Source: Elephas maximus indicus
Taxonomy: Eukaryota > Chordata > Mammalia > Proboscidea > Elephantidae
Direction of reading: 5' to 3'
Length of the DNA stretch: 64,000 bases
Assembly: GCF_024166365.1 (NCBI RefSeq)
Contig: NC_064819.1
Location: forward strand, 112,760,293-112,824,292
The notes under the pieces are model-generated. The model made no database searches. It had not been told where the DNA came from and saw only the letters and a list, made by a program, of their open reading frames with translations. Positions within the stretch are counted from its first letter, which is position 1, and each line of letters begins with the position of its first letter. Shown here piece by piece: positions 1-14,900 of this stretch. Both the position numbers and the translations under genes were made by a program.

Positions 1-6
1 AACGAC

Positions 7-136
7 ATGACTTTAAACCACACTGCCCCGCCCCAGGATGACCGCCTTCCACAATACCTTCAAGATGGGGATCCCTTTACATCCAAACTTTCCTGGGAAG
101 CGGATTTAGTGGCTGGCTTTTATCTAACCATAATTG
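7..136 (+). CDS. OPN5: OPN5 exon 1 (start codon, extracellular N terminus, start of TM1)
   Basis: Codes for residues 1-43 plus the first base of codon 44. The ATG at 7 is followed by the N-glycosylation motif Asn-His-Thr and by SWEADLVAGFYLTIIG, the opening of the first membrane helix. The exon ends in a strong donor (G then GTAAGC at 137). Only six bases of 5' UTR are in the window, so the promoter cannot be described. Confidence 0.93.
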
Positions 137-3100
137 GTAAGCTTCCTTAATTCTTCTGTTCAAAGGCTGCATCTAGAAAATTCGTGTGCTAACACAATGG
201 TTTTGCACAAAAATTCCAACACTGATGTGACTATTTTTAGTGGAGGTGGAGAACGGGCGGAAGACAGTGGATAGGGGTAGCACTACGCAGTTCAATAAAT
301 GGTTCATGGAAACATCTGTTTATTATCTTTATCATTACATATATGCCTTTGATCATCTGAGGAACATTTAAAGCAAAATAATTCATCTTGGAATAAATTC
401 TATTTTGGTTACTTTGGTAAGAGGTTTAGCTTCTAAATAACAAAGTTAATAGTAACAATATCTCATTTAAATAGAAGGCTTTCACTTTCTTACACTTTTT
501 TTTTTTTTAAATGCTTTTTGATAGAATCATAGATTTGAGACTGAGAAGGGACCTTAGGAATCATCTAGTTCAGCCTCCTCTTTTCAGTTGAGGGAACTCT
601 TGGCTAGTGCTTCAGTGACTGTGGCTCCATGAGGTTACCTAAAAATAAGGTTCTGTTACAGCAGTATACCTCAGTGACTTTGGTGAGAGTTGAGAAAATG
701 TATTGATGATAAACGGAAGTCAGTCCAGGGTCAAAAGTTTTTTTTTTTTTTGGCCTCATCCACAATGCCGTGAATTTGTTTCCAAACCTGTGCCATTCAA
801 TGTGGTGGCTACGAGTCACATGTGTCTGCTAAGCGCATGAAGAGTGACTTGTCCAAATTGAGGTGTGCTATGACGACTCGATGGCACTAGTTTTTTTTTT
901 TTTTATGGTATGGTATGGTGTACAACATATACTGGATATTGAAGGCTTAGTACCAGAAAAAAGCAATGTGAAATAGCTTCTTAATGATTTTTGAGCCCAT
1001 AATGGTTTGGTTCTATTAGCTTAAATAAAGTATCTTATTAAAATTAATGCACTTATTTACTTTTTTTATTTTGCCTGCAAGGAAAGTAAAAAGTAAACAG
1101 ATATGTGGCTTGCATTGCTGGTTTACATTAAATTTCTGTTTGACAGCACTAATCTAGACAATTAGGGTTTAGCCACAGTATTTTTCCTGCATTTAAAATG
1201 ATTGGTTGAAATTCAGAAAATCAATGTGCAGGTGGGTTGTATCTTTAGGTGTGTCTGCCTTTAATTTTAATTTTCAGACATGTCAGATGTTGAGTCAAGC
1301 GCTCTCTCTTTTTCTCTCTGTATCTATTTATTTATTGCTGGTAAAATTTCATTTAACTTCCCAATATTAGTAAAACTCATTAGAACAGTTTTGAGATTCT
1401 TTTTGGCCAGTATGAGGCAAAAGGAAATCTGCCAGATTGAATCAGAAATTCTTCTGCAAAGTGATTCCCTGGGTGTCTTTATTATCACTTAACGTCTTAC
1501 TCGTTTAAATTGTACTTCTTATAAACAGACTCCATGTCCTTTTAAGCACAAATATACGTTCAGTGTCCACTCTTTTCCACCGTTTAAGTTGATGTGAACA
1601 AAACAGGCAAACTCTGTTGGTATAGGGATTTTGTTGCAGGAAAATCCACACTGCATTTTTATTAAGCTTAAGTACTTTCAATTACTAGAAAAGACACAAA
1701 AACAGCCATCTTAATTTGCCTCACTCAATTGCAAAGAATAAATTAAGAAGTAGAATCTTGAACTGACAAATTTCTCCAGGGGGCACAAAAGTGGGAGAAA
1801 TATCCATCCCCTCCCCACCCAGGCATGATGGAATGGAGGAAGAGAGGCAACCAGATTGTGTGGGTGGAAATTAGGAGACTCTCTCACTGATGTGTGTGGG
1901 GTTAGAAGGAAGATGCACAATCAAACGAGGGTGCTGAGGTGGAGCCAGAACATCGGGTCCAAAAAGAGTCACGTAACAAGGGGTGTATCTGGTAAACTGG
2001 AGCCGCTGGGTGGTGCAAAAAGTTAACACATTCAGCTGCTAACAGAAAGGTTGGAAATTCAAGTCCACCCAGAGGTGTGTTGGAAGAAAGACCTGGTGAT
2101 CTCCTTCTGAAAAACCATCCTTTGAAAACCCTGCGGAGCACAGTTCTACTCTAATATACATGGGCTCACCATGAGTCGGAATTAACTTGACGGCAACTGG
2201 TTTGGTTTTGGTTTTATCAACTGAGTCAGGGAGCTAATGCTGGGTCAAATGGACATTATAGAACCGAGATCCAGAGTGGGGTGGTCCAGAGTGGGGTGGT
2301 CCAGAGGGATTTGGACTCATCCTGGGTCTGGGGCTTGGGCTTGGGCTGTGTTTCAGGACATGTTTTCACCTTCTTCTAGGGTAGGTTTGTGTGGGCGGGC
2401 CCACTCCCTCGTAAGGAATCAGGGTAGAACGAACAATATACCTAGTGTTGTTAAATACTAGAGATCTTAGGGAGCACTGGGAAATGAAAAGATAACCCTG
2501 TTATAGGGGAAAATAAAGGAAAAATAAATTAGAGACCTATTCTCTACCTACCACTCTTTAGTTTATCAACAGTCTATACATGAAGTCTTAATAGTTGCAT
2601 ATCGATAGAAAGATTCAAGACTTTAATAACCTAAAAATACCCAACCCCTTCCAGTTATTGCCTTCTTAATGATGTTTCCCTTCAACTAGTATCAAAAATA
2701 AATTTGCCTTCTTTTGACACTTACCTGTTGTTTTTTGCTGTGTGCTGTCGATTTATTTCTGACTCATAGTGACCCTATAGGACAGAGTGAAACTGGCCCA
2801 TAGGGTTTCCTAGGCTGAAATCCTCATGGGAGTAGATGGCCAGGTCTTTTCTCCTGTAGAACCAATGGTAGGTTTGAACTGCTGAACTTCCGTTTAGCAG
2901 CCCAGAGCTTAGCCATTGCACCACCAGGGCTCCAGTTGACCCTCACTTACAAATAAAATGTCCTGTGGGTTTAGAAAGTGAGAAATCTACAGACACTTAA
3001 TATAGACAGTTGACTATTTTAATCATGCTTTGGGTACTCGGTGAAGTCTTATGAAGCAGATCTAGTAAAGAAAATTCAAGAAATGAAAATTAAGAAAATG

Positions 3101-6100
3101 AATATCCTCAAAAGAAATGTGGACAGAAAAAGCAAGATGTGGACAGTGAGCCAAAATAAAGAGTGTTTAAATGAACCTCGTGTATCTGGTGCCTGTGCAG
3201 ACTTATTGCTTTTAATTTCTTTTTGGATACGAAGTAGGTGGCATTGGTTTGTAAATTTTTAAGCTATGTTTTCACATTTTACTTTCCCAGTGTGCCTTGC
3301 TAGCTGATTTCCTTTAATGAGACACAAGTTTCATTTCAGTAGTTTTGTTCTTAGAGCTCCACAATCTTTTCTATTTTTCTCCCTTTCTGCCTTAAGAGAG
3401 CTAAGAGGTTTTAACGAGTCATTAGGTAGCACTGACTCCAGGGAGTCAGCATTTCCTAAGAGCACAATGCAGTTTGTTCCTGGTGGTCTCATGCCATCAG
3501 CTGAAACACACATCCCTTTCCTTGCCCCTAAAATGAATTGTGGTGGAGAAGTAGAAATTGAAATAGAAAAACTCTGGGTTTCTCTGTTAATACTCTCCTT
3601 ATTCCTTACTACTAAAGGCAGCTGTACCAGATTCTCATTTATACACAGCTACACTATGAAGCAAGAATTCCTGAAGAAATCTACTCTACATGTTAAGCTA
3701 TGGAAGTAGGTGTATTCTTTTCTTAAATACAGTCAGTAGGGATTGGGTCTTTTTGGATTTAAACTGGGTTTGTAGGAACTTTTGAACAGTTACATTATAA
3801 TGCCAAAGGCAATTAGTTGTTAATAAAAGGATATAAAAAAGTGGGAAGACATTTATGTCATTGTTGGTTAGGTTTGATGGGTTGAGGGTCACTTTCTCTC
3901 CCTTTGGTGGGAGGGGGAGAGCCCGTATTATCAATTTTTAGCCACTTCTCCTTGATGCCTAGTCCAGTAGCAGCCTAAAGGTGTCCTGTCTGCCAGCCAC
4001 GCAGGGTCCATGTGTCCACAGGAGGCAGGAATCCTGGATCTGTCTCCAGGGGAGGCCCCTTTCTTTGCAGGGGTCATGCTGGCCTATACCTGCTCTCCTG
4101 CCTCTCCTGAATGCTGGCGCTCCCTCAGGAGTCTGCAGGGATAGTGCAGGCACCTGGTTTGGTTTGGACTGCTTCGTCTTCAGAATTTATCAAGATCCAA
4201 GGGGCTAACCCTACTTAAGAGAGGGAGGGAGTTCTATAAAGCCAGTATTCTACAAAAAATGGCTGCAAAAAATACTCTACCCTTGGGGGCCAGTATATGA
4301 ACTGACCACCAGGATCCCCACACCCTCCTGAGCTTCACTGGGAGGTAGGTGGTTCCTTTTCCTGGGTAAGTTCAGTCTCATAACTTCTGACTCCTAGCCC
4401 TTTGGAGGCAACCCACTTCCTGCTACTCACAACTCATGTCTTCTCTTTCATCTTCTTAATTGAGATTTTTATTTAGTGTCCATTTTTTTGAAATTGAGAA
4501 GCGCTTCATATCTAAGTGAAGTCTAAATCCTAGTTTTAACGATGGGAATTTATATTTTTCTTTGTAGGGATTCTGTCCACATTTGGAAATGGGTATGTCC
4601 TTTATATGTCTTGTAGACGAAAGAAGAAGCTGAGACCTGCTGAAATAATGACTATCAATTTAGCAGTCTGTGATCTGGGGATTTCAGGTAACACAATCGT
4701 TTCTTCTTTGTGAGTTTAAAGTATTCCCTTTTCTCAATTATGCACTGGCTCAGAGATCAATACCGGCCCCCTCTCCCCAGCTCTCTTCCTCTTTTCTCTT
4801 AACAAATCTTACTGAGTTTGTGGTAAGTGCATGCAGTGTTATTTGGCCAAATTTATTTATTCATTCAACATTTACTGAGTTCTTTCTATGTGCCAGGCAT
4901 GTTAGATGTTAAAGATGAATTTTGGGATAACACATGATACTTTAGACAGCTCCAAGTGCAGCGGGCTAGATGTGATTTAGAAGACAGGAACTTACGTGCA
5001 GTCCCAGATCACTGTTTTGAGCTCTGTTACACTCCTCCTACCCTTATTGTTAAATTTGGTTAAAATGAACATGAGTAAGTCTTGAAGGGTAAACAATGGC
5101 CCGAGTGGGCTCAGAGAGTCTGAAAAGTGAATACAGGATGAGGGAAGAGCTATCCTGGTCATGCTGCATTTAGCTGTGACTTATGGACTGATAGAAACTA
5201 TAGGAAACTTCTAGTTCAGTGGTTCTTAAACTTGGCTTCACCAAAAACCACTTAGGGATCGTCTGTAAATACTTGTGCCTGGGCTCCATACTCAGATTTT
5301 GATTTGGATGGCTGAGAGTGTGACCTGGGCATTAGAATTTCTAGGTGCATTTATTGGGCAGCTAAAATTGAGAACCACTGGATTCTTCCCTGCTTCTTTT
5401 GCCTCTCTGATAACCCAGCAAGGAGGAATGAAGTAAAATTTCTCTTCAACTGTAATGCATTAAAAACAGAAAAAAGGATGGTTTTGGGGAAGTTACCTTG
5501 CTTTGCTTTTATCTATAAAATTTCAGGGTTGCCTAGATACACTCTAATATGTCTTTGGCCCCAACATTCTGCTCTTTTGCATACTGTCTAAGGTTATTAA
5601 AAAAAACAAACAAACCCATTGGCACTGAGTTGATTCCTACTCATGGCGACCCCATACGTTGCAGAGTAGAACTGTGCCCCCTTGGGTTTTCATTGCTGTA
5701 ATCTTTACGGAAGCAGATCACCAGGTCTTCCCTCTGTGGTGCCACTGGGTGGGTTCACACCACCAACCTTTCAGGTTAGCAGTTGAGCACAAACCATTTG
5801 CGCTCCCCAGCAACCTCTTAGGTTATTCGGGTTGGGGAGATTGCATTTGAGCGACAGATAACAGCTGCTCTTGTCACTGGAAGCATCTAATGCCTCTCTT
5901 TAAAAATGGGCTCTGATATTTGCTACTGTCTTTTTAAGTGGAGTTTCATGTGGTTTTGTCCATCTCTAAAAATTAGGCCCAATAAGCCTCTGCCGATTGA
6001 GTCACCCTTTGTCCCCACAGCAGCAGATGTGATGACCTCTTGTAGAGAATGTGGAAGGCTTTGGTTCTTCGGGCAGGCTTTACTCAGCGTGGGTAGGCTT

Positions 6101-6805
6101 AAATGTCACAAGCTCTTATGGGAAATACATATGCACTGTAAGAGGAGCCTGCCAGATCAGGCCCTTTTCTGTGAGAATACTCAGAACTCCAGGGAATTTA
6201 CCAGGTTGCATAAACGGCTGCCATTTCTCAAAACTGCCACACGATGGCGATGTCACAACATGAAGGATAGCTTTTGGTGCCTACTTTGATAGTCCCTGAA
6301 TGTTCTTTTCCTAGCACTGAACATAAAATGGTTGAATGCAACTTGCCGTTTCAGCCGCATCCTTCACCAGTGAATAATATGAAGCTGATGTTTAAGACTG
6401 AATTAGACTAGGCTTGATTAAAAATGTCTCTGATTAGTCTGATACATGGAAAATGCTTTCAACCAAGCAAGTCTGCTCTGGAATTGCACAATTGCACATT
6501 ATACATGTCTTTAGAGTGATTCACCAGGAAGCATTTTCTTCCATGTGACTGCTTTCTGTGATTAACCAAGATCATTTTTACAACTTTTAAGCATCTCTAG
6601 TCCATTTTTCGTGTTCAGTAAACCTTAAAAATTTTATGTGTTTTATTTTTTTCTTGGTCAACTATGTTCCATTAAAAAACTTGAGGACACAGATGCTAGA
6701 GACCATGTGTGTTGCACCTATACAGCTAATAATTGTCTAAATATCAATGGCTCACAACTTTGGGTACATATTAGAATCCCCTGGGGAGTTTAATATATAT
6801 ATATG

Positions 6806-6838
<33 letters not shown>

Positions 6839-9800
6839 ATGTGTATATATATTGATGTCTGGAATCACCCCAGTTCAGTTATATCAGAATTACCTGGGAC
6901 TGGGAGCCCTGTGCACTGATATTTAAAACATCACAAAACAACTCCTCCAGGGCTTCTGGTGTGTGTAGCCTGGATTCAAACCAACCTACTAAGTGGAAGA
7001 GAGAGAGGCATTCTAAATAATATTCCGAAAGTTCATCAAAAGCTCTGCTTTAGAAGAGGGCTTAAAATAGCATTTGCCGAATGGTTAACGTGCTTGGCTG
7101 CTACCCCAAAGGCTGGAAGTCTGAGGCTACCCAGAGGTGCTTGGGAAGAAAGCCTTGATGATCTACTTCTGAAAAATCAGTTATGGAAGAAAAAACATGG
7201 AGTACGGTTCTACTATGACACACGTGGGGTTGCCGTGAGCCAGGGTCGACTCTATGTTAACTGGTTTTTTATTCAAGATCCCAGGCACAACAGCTCTTTG
7301 CCACTGCTCACTGAAATCACATTTCCCATACTACGTAGCTGTGCCTCTTCAATAATAACAACTTCAAACGCACTTCTTTCTTTCTCTGTATTTTCTCTAT
7401 CTTTCGCTGTCTGAAAACTTCTCTGGGTAGCTTCAAACTCAGTATATTCAGAGAATACTTTGTAATTTTATTAACCCAGAAATTTTGTATAATGAAGGCT
7501 GTGTGGAAGTGTATGTATGTGTTCACAGGTGCCCTGTGTCTGAGGGCGAGGAGGGAGGGCCCTGCGAGTTGAGGTGGGTGGGGAAATTTGAACTGAAGGC
7601 ACACTTCCCCTGACAAATTGCTTGGCGCTCTAGTTGTAGGCAAGCCTTTCGTAATCATCTCTTGCTTCTGTCACCGCTGGGTGTTTGGCTGGATTGGCTG
7701 CCGCTGGTATGGCTGGGCTGGATTTTTCTTTGGCTGCGGAAGCCTTATCACCATGACAGCTGTCAGCCTGGATCGATATCTGAAAATCTGCTATTTATCT
7801 TATGGTAAGTAGAAGGTTTCTCGGTCCCTGATAGGAAAAGCTAGGTGGATTGAGTGTCAGAGCTGCACATGCTTTACCCTTGTAATAAACAAAAATGACT
7901 GCTAACCTCAGAGACCAAGAATATTTCTATTTATAGCCTTTTTGTTCTAACATGTACTTAAGGTTTTGAACCCCTGTCTATGTAGCTTCCTTTTGATCTT
8001 ATTTTTTATGATAATATCTATTGTTTAGTTAAAAAACCCAAAACGATGCTTTAAAAAAGTATCGTTTTCTTGTTTAAAGTGTGTAAGCTTCTACCACGTT
8101 TTGCCAAGCAAACAAAAGAGATAGAATGCTTTAAAAGACCTTAGGTTCAAGATGCTTAGCTGGTTCCCCAAACACTAAGCGTAATTATAAGAAAAGATGT
8201 TTATGAATGTCCTCGAAGACTCAGGCTCCCAGAGGTTTTAGAGATGAACCATTTCAAAAAAGGACCACTTTTAGGTTAGACAGCCATGCAGATGTGCCCA
8301 CGTGGAAAGACACAGGAATATTGCTTAACATTTTTTTGGTGGTAATTGTAGGTGGAAAATTAATCGTAGATCGATGACTAAGAACATTGGTAAGGCAGCG
8401 ATAAAATTTTTTTTCAGAACTTTTTTTTTTTTAATAATTAGAACATTTTACATGTTAAAAATAATTTTTATTCTTCTGCTTCTCGGGGTTCTGGGAATCC
8501 ATGGAACCTGAAAGAGTGGTATTTGGGCCTTTAAGTTTAATATTGAAAACCATGGAATAGCATTAATTTGCCCTGAATAAAACTGCCTTGATGGGGTTTT
8601 GGAAACCCTGGAGGCGTAATAGTTAAGAGCTACGGCTGCTAACCAAAAGGTTGGCAGCTCGAATCCACCAGGTGCTCCTTGGAAACTCAGGGCAGTTGTA
8701 TGTCAATCAGAGTGGTTTTGACCATGGGCTAGGACATGGACAGCAGGGTGAAGGGAAAAGTTCAAGTAGACTTGACACTCTCAATGTGGCAGAAGTTTCC
8801 CTTACAATTGAATAGGTTACAGTCTCTGAACCACAAGGAAACCATGGATGGGAGGAGGGACTACGGACCACCATCTTCATAATCCAGAACTCATTTTTCT
8901 TTTTTAACTTGCATTTCCTTTTCCAAACATTTAAAGCTTCCAATAGAAATAGCAGATCCCTTAAATCAAAATTCCCGTTAAGATAAAAAATATGCAATTA
9001 TACATATTCTGGATGATATCAGAGTCAAATTCTTTCTACACACTTATTTTTGATCATATCACCTACTTTTATAATTAAATACGTTTTGAATTTAACCATA
9101 GATTTTATAGAAGAGAAAGCAAGAAGTTCAACTCCCTGGGAATATTTGAGGGATCCTAAACCTGGATATCTGTGCTTTTTAAATATTTTCTTGAGTTTAG
9201 GCTTTGCATCCATTAAGGAGCTGATGCTGCCCACCCCAGAATCATTGACCGGCATAATGCCAGATGGGAATTATATGTATGTTCCAGTTTCTTCTAATAT
9301 TGGATCTTGATAGTATGGTTTCATCAGTTTAGTTGAAGCACTATAAAACCCTACACACGGTGTCCTAGAATGTTGGAGTTAGAAAATCGCTTAGGGCGTG
9401 TAGACCTCTCGCCCATGTAATTGTGGTAAATTGTTTTAAGGCATCCCTGACAGGTGGCCAGTTGGCCTCTTCTGGAGTAATTCCAGGGACCAGTGACGGG
9501 GAGCTTACTACTGCACAAGGCAGCCCGTTCTCTGATTGGTCTGCTCTCATTGTCACAATGTTATTCTTTATATTGAGACAAAACTGCCTCCCAGTAACCT
9601 CCACCCATTGGTCCTAGTTCTGACTTCTGGAGCAACACAGAACCAATCTACTAATCTACTCCCTCCTGTACTTGACAGCCTTTCACCATACTCAAATGTA
9701 AGTATAAAACACCTCACCAAGTAACCCTAACCGTAAATGCTTGTACGTATGCCTACGCACATTCTTATACCTCTATGTGATTACCTGTGCCAATGTTTCA

Positions 9801-11929
9801 CCTGTGGTTATAGACAATCAAGAGCTGACACATACTGTGACCACGTAATTGCTACCCCTCTCTGGCTGGGCTTGAGAAATTTACCTTTGACGACACAAAA
9901 CGCCGTGTGTTTGAAAGAATGAAGACAATAGAGTGTAGAAACAATCTGTTATATTCCTTGTTGGAACTAAATAAGACAAACTCATGCAGGAGTAAAAATT
10001 CACGTTAATGTAGTGCTTTGCACTTTGCAAAGCAGACCCCTTACAGGATCTCATTTAACCCACATCAAAACCTATAAGCAATATAGTCTTGTTTCCTCCA
10101 TTTTACTGCTGAGAACACAAATGTTTAGGAAGGTTTCATGAACAAGGTCAAATACTAGAAATCAGAAGAATTAGTCCTTACTGACTTCTCGAACCTCACA
10201 CTGCAGTAAAAAGAGGCAGGCCCTGAGTCTGTGTTGAAGAAATCATTCAGCTTTTATCTATTTTGATATATATAGCATATATACGTAATATTTCTACAAA
10301 GCCAAGAAGGCGGCTGGGCGTTGCAGATGGTTAAGCACTTGACTACTAGCTGAAAGGCTGCCAATTTGCTCCCGAAAGGGCACAGCCATTGAAAACTGTC
10401 TGGAGCAGTTCTACTCTGTAACACATGGGATCGCTGTGAGTCGGAATCACAACACTACAAAGCTGCCAAGGCAGTAAGGAAGGAGTTTCTTCCTGGCCCT
10501 CTTTGTTGGAGGTGACAAGTGAGGTGTGGAGGTAATTTCCTGTGTGGCCTGCAGCAGTACATCAGGCCAGCCTGTCTTTGGGGGTGGTTTTGGCAAATGG
10601 TCACTAGTGCTTTTCTGCTTTCTTAGATGACCACAGTGTTTCTTCCTCTTGGAACTTCTTTTTGGTTAACAAACTAGCGTTGCAAAACAGAGCTGGTTTT
10701 TTTTTTTCCCCCCTTTCTGAAGAACCAGAGAGAAATTTTCACGGAATTACTTCTGCAGAGCGTGACACTTAGATTTTCCGCCTCTCCCACTGTGGCTATA
10801 TGAGCTTGACTGTTGTTTTAATAATGTCTGAAGAAGCAAAATCTGCTCCACGAATCACCATGCAGAGCCAATGACTTTCACATCACAACGTACCATCATC
10901 GTCGTGGCCTACCAACTCTCAACTGGCAAATTCTTAGGAAGACAAATGAGATTAGAGACATACAAACTTTTTGGAAGAAGGATATTTTAAAGCCACAAGG
11001 AATATCTTATCATTTCTTTCCTCCCACAAAGAATTCTACCTGGGATAACCTACGAACAGGAGCTTTTTTTTTTGACTTGGTTCTTACATTCTACCAATTG
11101 ACCGCAAATATTGGATAGAATCTCCAAGGTCATTCCAGATGCTTCCCCAAGGTTGTCTTCAGCATCCTCTTACCTTTACACTGTCTCCTTCCCCAGCTTT
11201 TGTCACTGCCCCCTCACAAAGTCCAGATGCCTAGAGAAAATCTTCCTTGTGAAATCTCTTCACATTTTATTCTCCTGGACAAAGGCCCAAACTCTGAAAC
11301 TTCTCCTTCACTCCACTCTCCCCCAGGCTTCAATTATCCACCCACTCCTCCCAGAATGCAAAGGAATAAATCTTTGGAGGTGGAATTTTACATAGCGAGG
11401 GGGAGGCATTTTGGTGTCGGGCAGATTGTATCCTGGTAATGGTTTTCTTCCACCTCCAGGGGTTTGGCTGAAAAGAAAGCACGCCTACATCTGCCTGGCT
11501 GTCATCTGGGCCTATGCTTCCTTCTGGACCACCATGCCCTTGGTAGGTCTGGGGGACTACGCTCCTGAGCCCTTCGGAACATCATGCACCCTGGACTGGT
11601 GGCTGGCCCAGGCCTCCGTAGGGGGCCAGATTTTCATCCTGAACATCCTCTTCTTCTGCCTCTTGCTCCCAACGGCTGTGATTGTGTTTTCCTATGTGAA
11701 GATCATTGCCAAGGTTAAGTCCTCCTCCAAAGAAATAGCTCATTTTGACAGTCGGATTCATAGCAGCCACATGCTGGAAATGAAACTGACCAAGGTAACT
11801 TCAGTCATAATTTACAGAGGTGTTTTCTGACCAGTTAAAACTTTGTAGGGCAAAGAGAATAGGGAAAGTTGGAGTCTGGGAGAATTTAGAATCTCTGAAC
11901 TTTGTAATTATTTATTTAAGCCTTTGTAC

Positions 11930-11967
<38 letters not shown>

Positions 11968-14900
11968 AACGCACTTGTAATATCCACCAAGTTTGTACAA
12001 TGGATCCATTGTGGGCTTATTCTGTGGACTCAATCTCTCTACTCAGTAGGGTTTTATTGGGTCTTAATAATTATTTTAGTAAAAGGAATAGTAATTTTTA
12101 TGAATCACAAAATGCTTCACAGTCTTCACTGTTTTGTGTGGACTTTGGTGGGGCTGATTAAGGGTATTCTGCCACCTCATATTATTTACCTGGTATGTTT
12201 TCCCATGGGAGGCCTGTCTTAACACAAGAGCAATTTCTGCAGGATTAGGTCCCTTGGTAAAAGCTAGTTTCAGAGTTGGCAACTCTTTAGATATTGTAGT
12301 GTAAGGAAAAGAGCGCACAATTTGAAAACAGATTAGGGTTTAAAGCCCATCACTGACACTTGCCAGATTTGTGACCTAGAGCGAGGTACTTAACTTCTTT
12401 GAATGTCTATTTCCTTGCTAGTGTAACAAGAATAGTAACACCTGTCTTATGGAGTTGTGATGGGCATTCGATGAAATAAAATGTGTTAATAAAATGTCTC
12501 CTGGTACATAGTAGGTGTTGAGAAACTATAGTTCCTCCTTCTCCTCTAAAGCCTTTAGGAATCCCTGGTATAGTCTAAGCCGTGGTCCCCACATAGTCTT
12601 GATGTCTTACTCTTATGATGAAAAAATATTTTCAGTATATACATTCAATATCAATATAAATGACATACAGATAATACCATCAAACTGGATACAGGCAGTT
12701 CCCAGATTACAAATGAGTTTCATTCCTAAATCTGTCTTTAATTCAAATTTGTATCCAAATTGGAACAGTTAAGTAAGGTTTGTATCTAATACCAGTTAGT
12801 CAAATGTTTGTCTTAGTATATAGTATATGGTTTACCTTTCTATGCATAAAAAACGAAACACTTCCAGATACACTAAAATATCTTTAACATAATAATACAC
12901 TCATAAGAATAGTAGTAATTTTTATAATAATATAATGCAAAGTAGCACCCGTTTGTTACTACAAACAATTGTATGTACTTCGAATTTTTAATACAATAGG
13001 CTTTATGAGGGTTGGTTTGTAACTACTGGTTGTATGTAAGTTGGATGTTCATAATTTGAGGACTGCTTGTATTAAACATTAATACCAGTTCCTGTGGAAT
13101 CCATCCAACCCGTAGCAGTCCCGTGTGTGTCGGAGTAGAACTGTGCTCTATAGAGTTTTCAATAGCTGGTTTTTCTCAAATAGATCACCAGGCCTTTCTT
13201 CCAAGGAGACTTTGCGGGGACTTGAACTTCCAACCTTTTGGTTAGCAGCTGAGTGCATTAACCATTTACACCACCCAGGGACTCATTAAATACGACTAAA
13301 CCCTAATTTCTATCTTATTTTGCAAAGATACATATGATATGTAGATTGAAGCTCCTACCTGTATCCTGATCAATCATGCTGACTGATACCCACCCTAAAG
13401 GGTGCTCACAACCTATTTTGAAGATCACTGGTCTCAGGGACTGACAGAAACTTAGTTCCCTCCACACCAGGGAAGTAGGACTCCTTAATAAGTTAGGGCC
13501 GTGGTCCCAGGAATATTCCTCTTTCCAAACCTGCAGATTTTTTGAGGCTGGGCAAGAATCTCTTGGTTCCATATTTGAGCTACAGAGTCTCGATGGTACC
13601 AGTTCACCTTTACTCCTTCAACCCCTACATGCTGAGTTAAGAGAAAGCTTTGAGGGAAGTTTGTTGCTGTTGTTGTCGGGTGCGGTCCAGTTGATTTCAA
13701 CTCATAGTGACCCCAGGTGGCAGAGTAGAACTTTCTCAGAGGGTTTTCTAGGCTGTAATCTTTATGGGAGGAGATGGCCAGGTCTTTCTTCCATGCAACC
13801 ACTGGGCGGGGTCTAACCACCAACCTTTTGGCTAGCAGCTGAGCGTTTAACTGTTGTGCCACAAGGGCTCCTTAAGGAAAGTTTGCATGACTCTAAATCT
13901 GTACTGATAACCCAGTAATAGAACAGTTCTACTTGGGCAAAAATGCAGAATCAGGAATCATGATTTACGTCTATCTTACAATTGACTTGAAATCAGGAAA
14001 ATATTTCCATAAAATACAGTATCATAAATTAAATTTTTCCTCATTTCCAGCACTCCCTTTAGTCCTTGTCTGCAATTTTTAAAAATAAATTTAATCCAAA
14101 TTCAATTTGGATAGCATTTAATCCAAACCCTACCAGGTACTGTGCTAGGCATTGGGAGAATGCAAAAATGATTAAAAAAATTAGTAAAAAATTGCCATTC
14201 AAAAGTTTATGGAGGTAAACCCAGTTTATGGAGGTAACATGTGTCCATCACACTGGTATGTGGATTTCAGTTTACTTTGCAGCTCTGTCATTTGACACAT
14301 CATGACCTTAAGCTGTGGAGATTTCACCTGAATTCCTCCCTCAGCTTGCCATTCTCCTGGTGATACGAGCTATGAGATATTTTGCTTGTCTTGCTAAGCG
14401 AGTCTGGATCCTCCTTCCCATGAGGTCCTTTTCCAGTTTCTCTGAGTTATCATCATCCTCTTTCCTGTTGGTTGAGTTGCTCAACTTGACCTGCTCATAT
14501 CTACCATTTTAGAATATCCTAGCATCTTGTGCATTTTGAGTTCTTGAGGGTGGGCAACTTTTTAAGACAGCGCTTCTAAAGCTGGCAGTTCATTTGGTTT
14601 GTTATCATTCAGCTGACTACGTAGACCAAATAGTCAGTCCACCTCAGACCAGATTAACCAAAAACCAAAAAAACTGAACCCGGTGCCGCTGGGTCGATTC
14701 TGACACATAGCGACCCTATAGGACAGAGTAGAACTGCCCCAAAGAGTTTCCAAGGAGTGCCTGGTGGATTCGAACTGCCTACCCTTTGGTTAGCAGCCGT
14801 AGCACTTAACTACTGCACCACCAGGGTTTCCAGATTAACCAAAGAAATGTTAAATGAAAATATAGGATTATGTATGTATGCTTTTCTTTAATATATATAT

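Larger units (their letters stand above)
137..4567 (+). other. OPN5 intron 1
   Basis: 4.4 kb between exons 1 and 2. Besides the two SINEs and the CR1/L3-like remnant listed separately, it is AT-rich unique sequence with poly-T runs at 497, 738 and 891. A stretch near 4850-4920 resembles an ancient L2-type tail (TTTACTGAGTTC...TGTGCCAGGCATG), although this lies just past exon 2. No further gene is visible. Confidence 0.8.
4688..7633 (+). other. OPN5 intron 2
   Basis: 2.9 kb carrying two SINEs, two MER5A-like remnants and a TA/TG microsatellite. The remainder (for example 5850-6740, 7275-7600) shows no gene: the reading frames there have no recognisable protein features. Confidence 0.8.
7805..11459 (+). 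other. OPN5 intron 3
   Basis: 3.7 kb with two SINE fragments (8600-8720, 10307-10455), a CR1/L3-like remnant and a weak L2/MIR-type stretch near 10010-10140 (CATTTTACTGCTGAGAACAC). The rest is unique AT-rich sequence with no gene seen. Confidence 0.8.

Noticed and set aside
3317-3709. 130-codon plus-strand frame in intron 1
   Set aside because: No recognisable domain, no splice or promoter context, and composition like the surrounding noncoding DNA.
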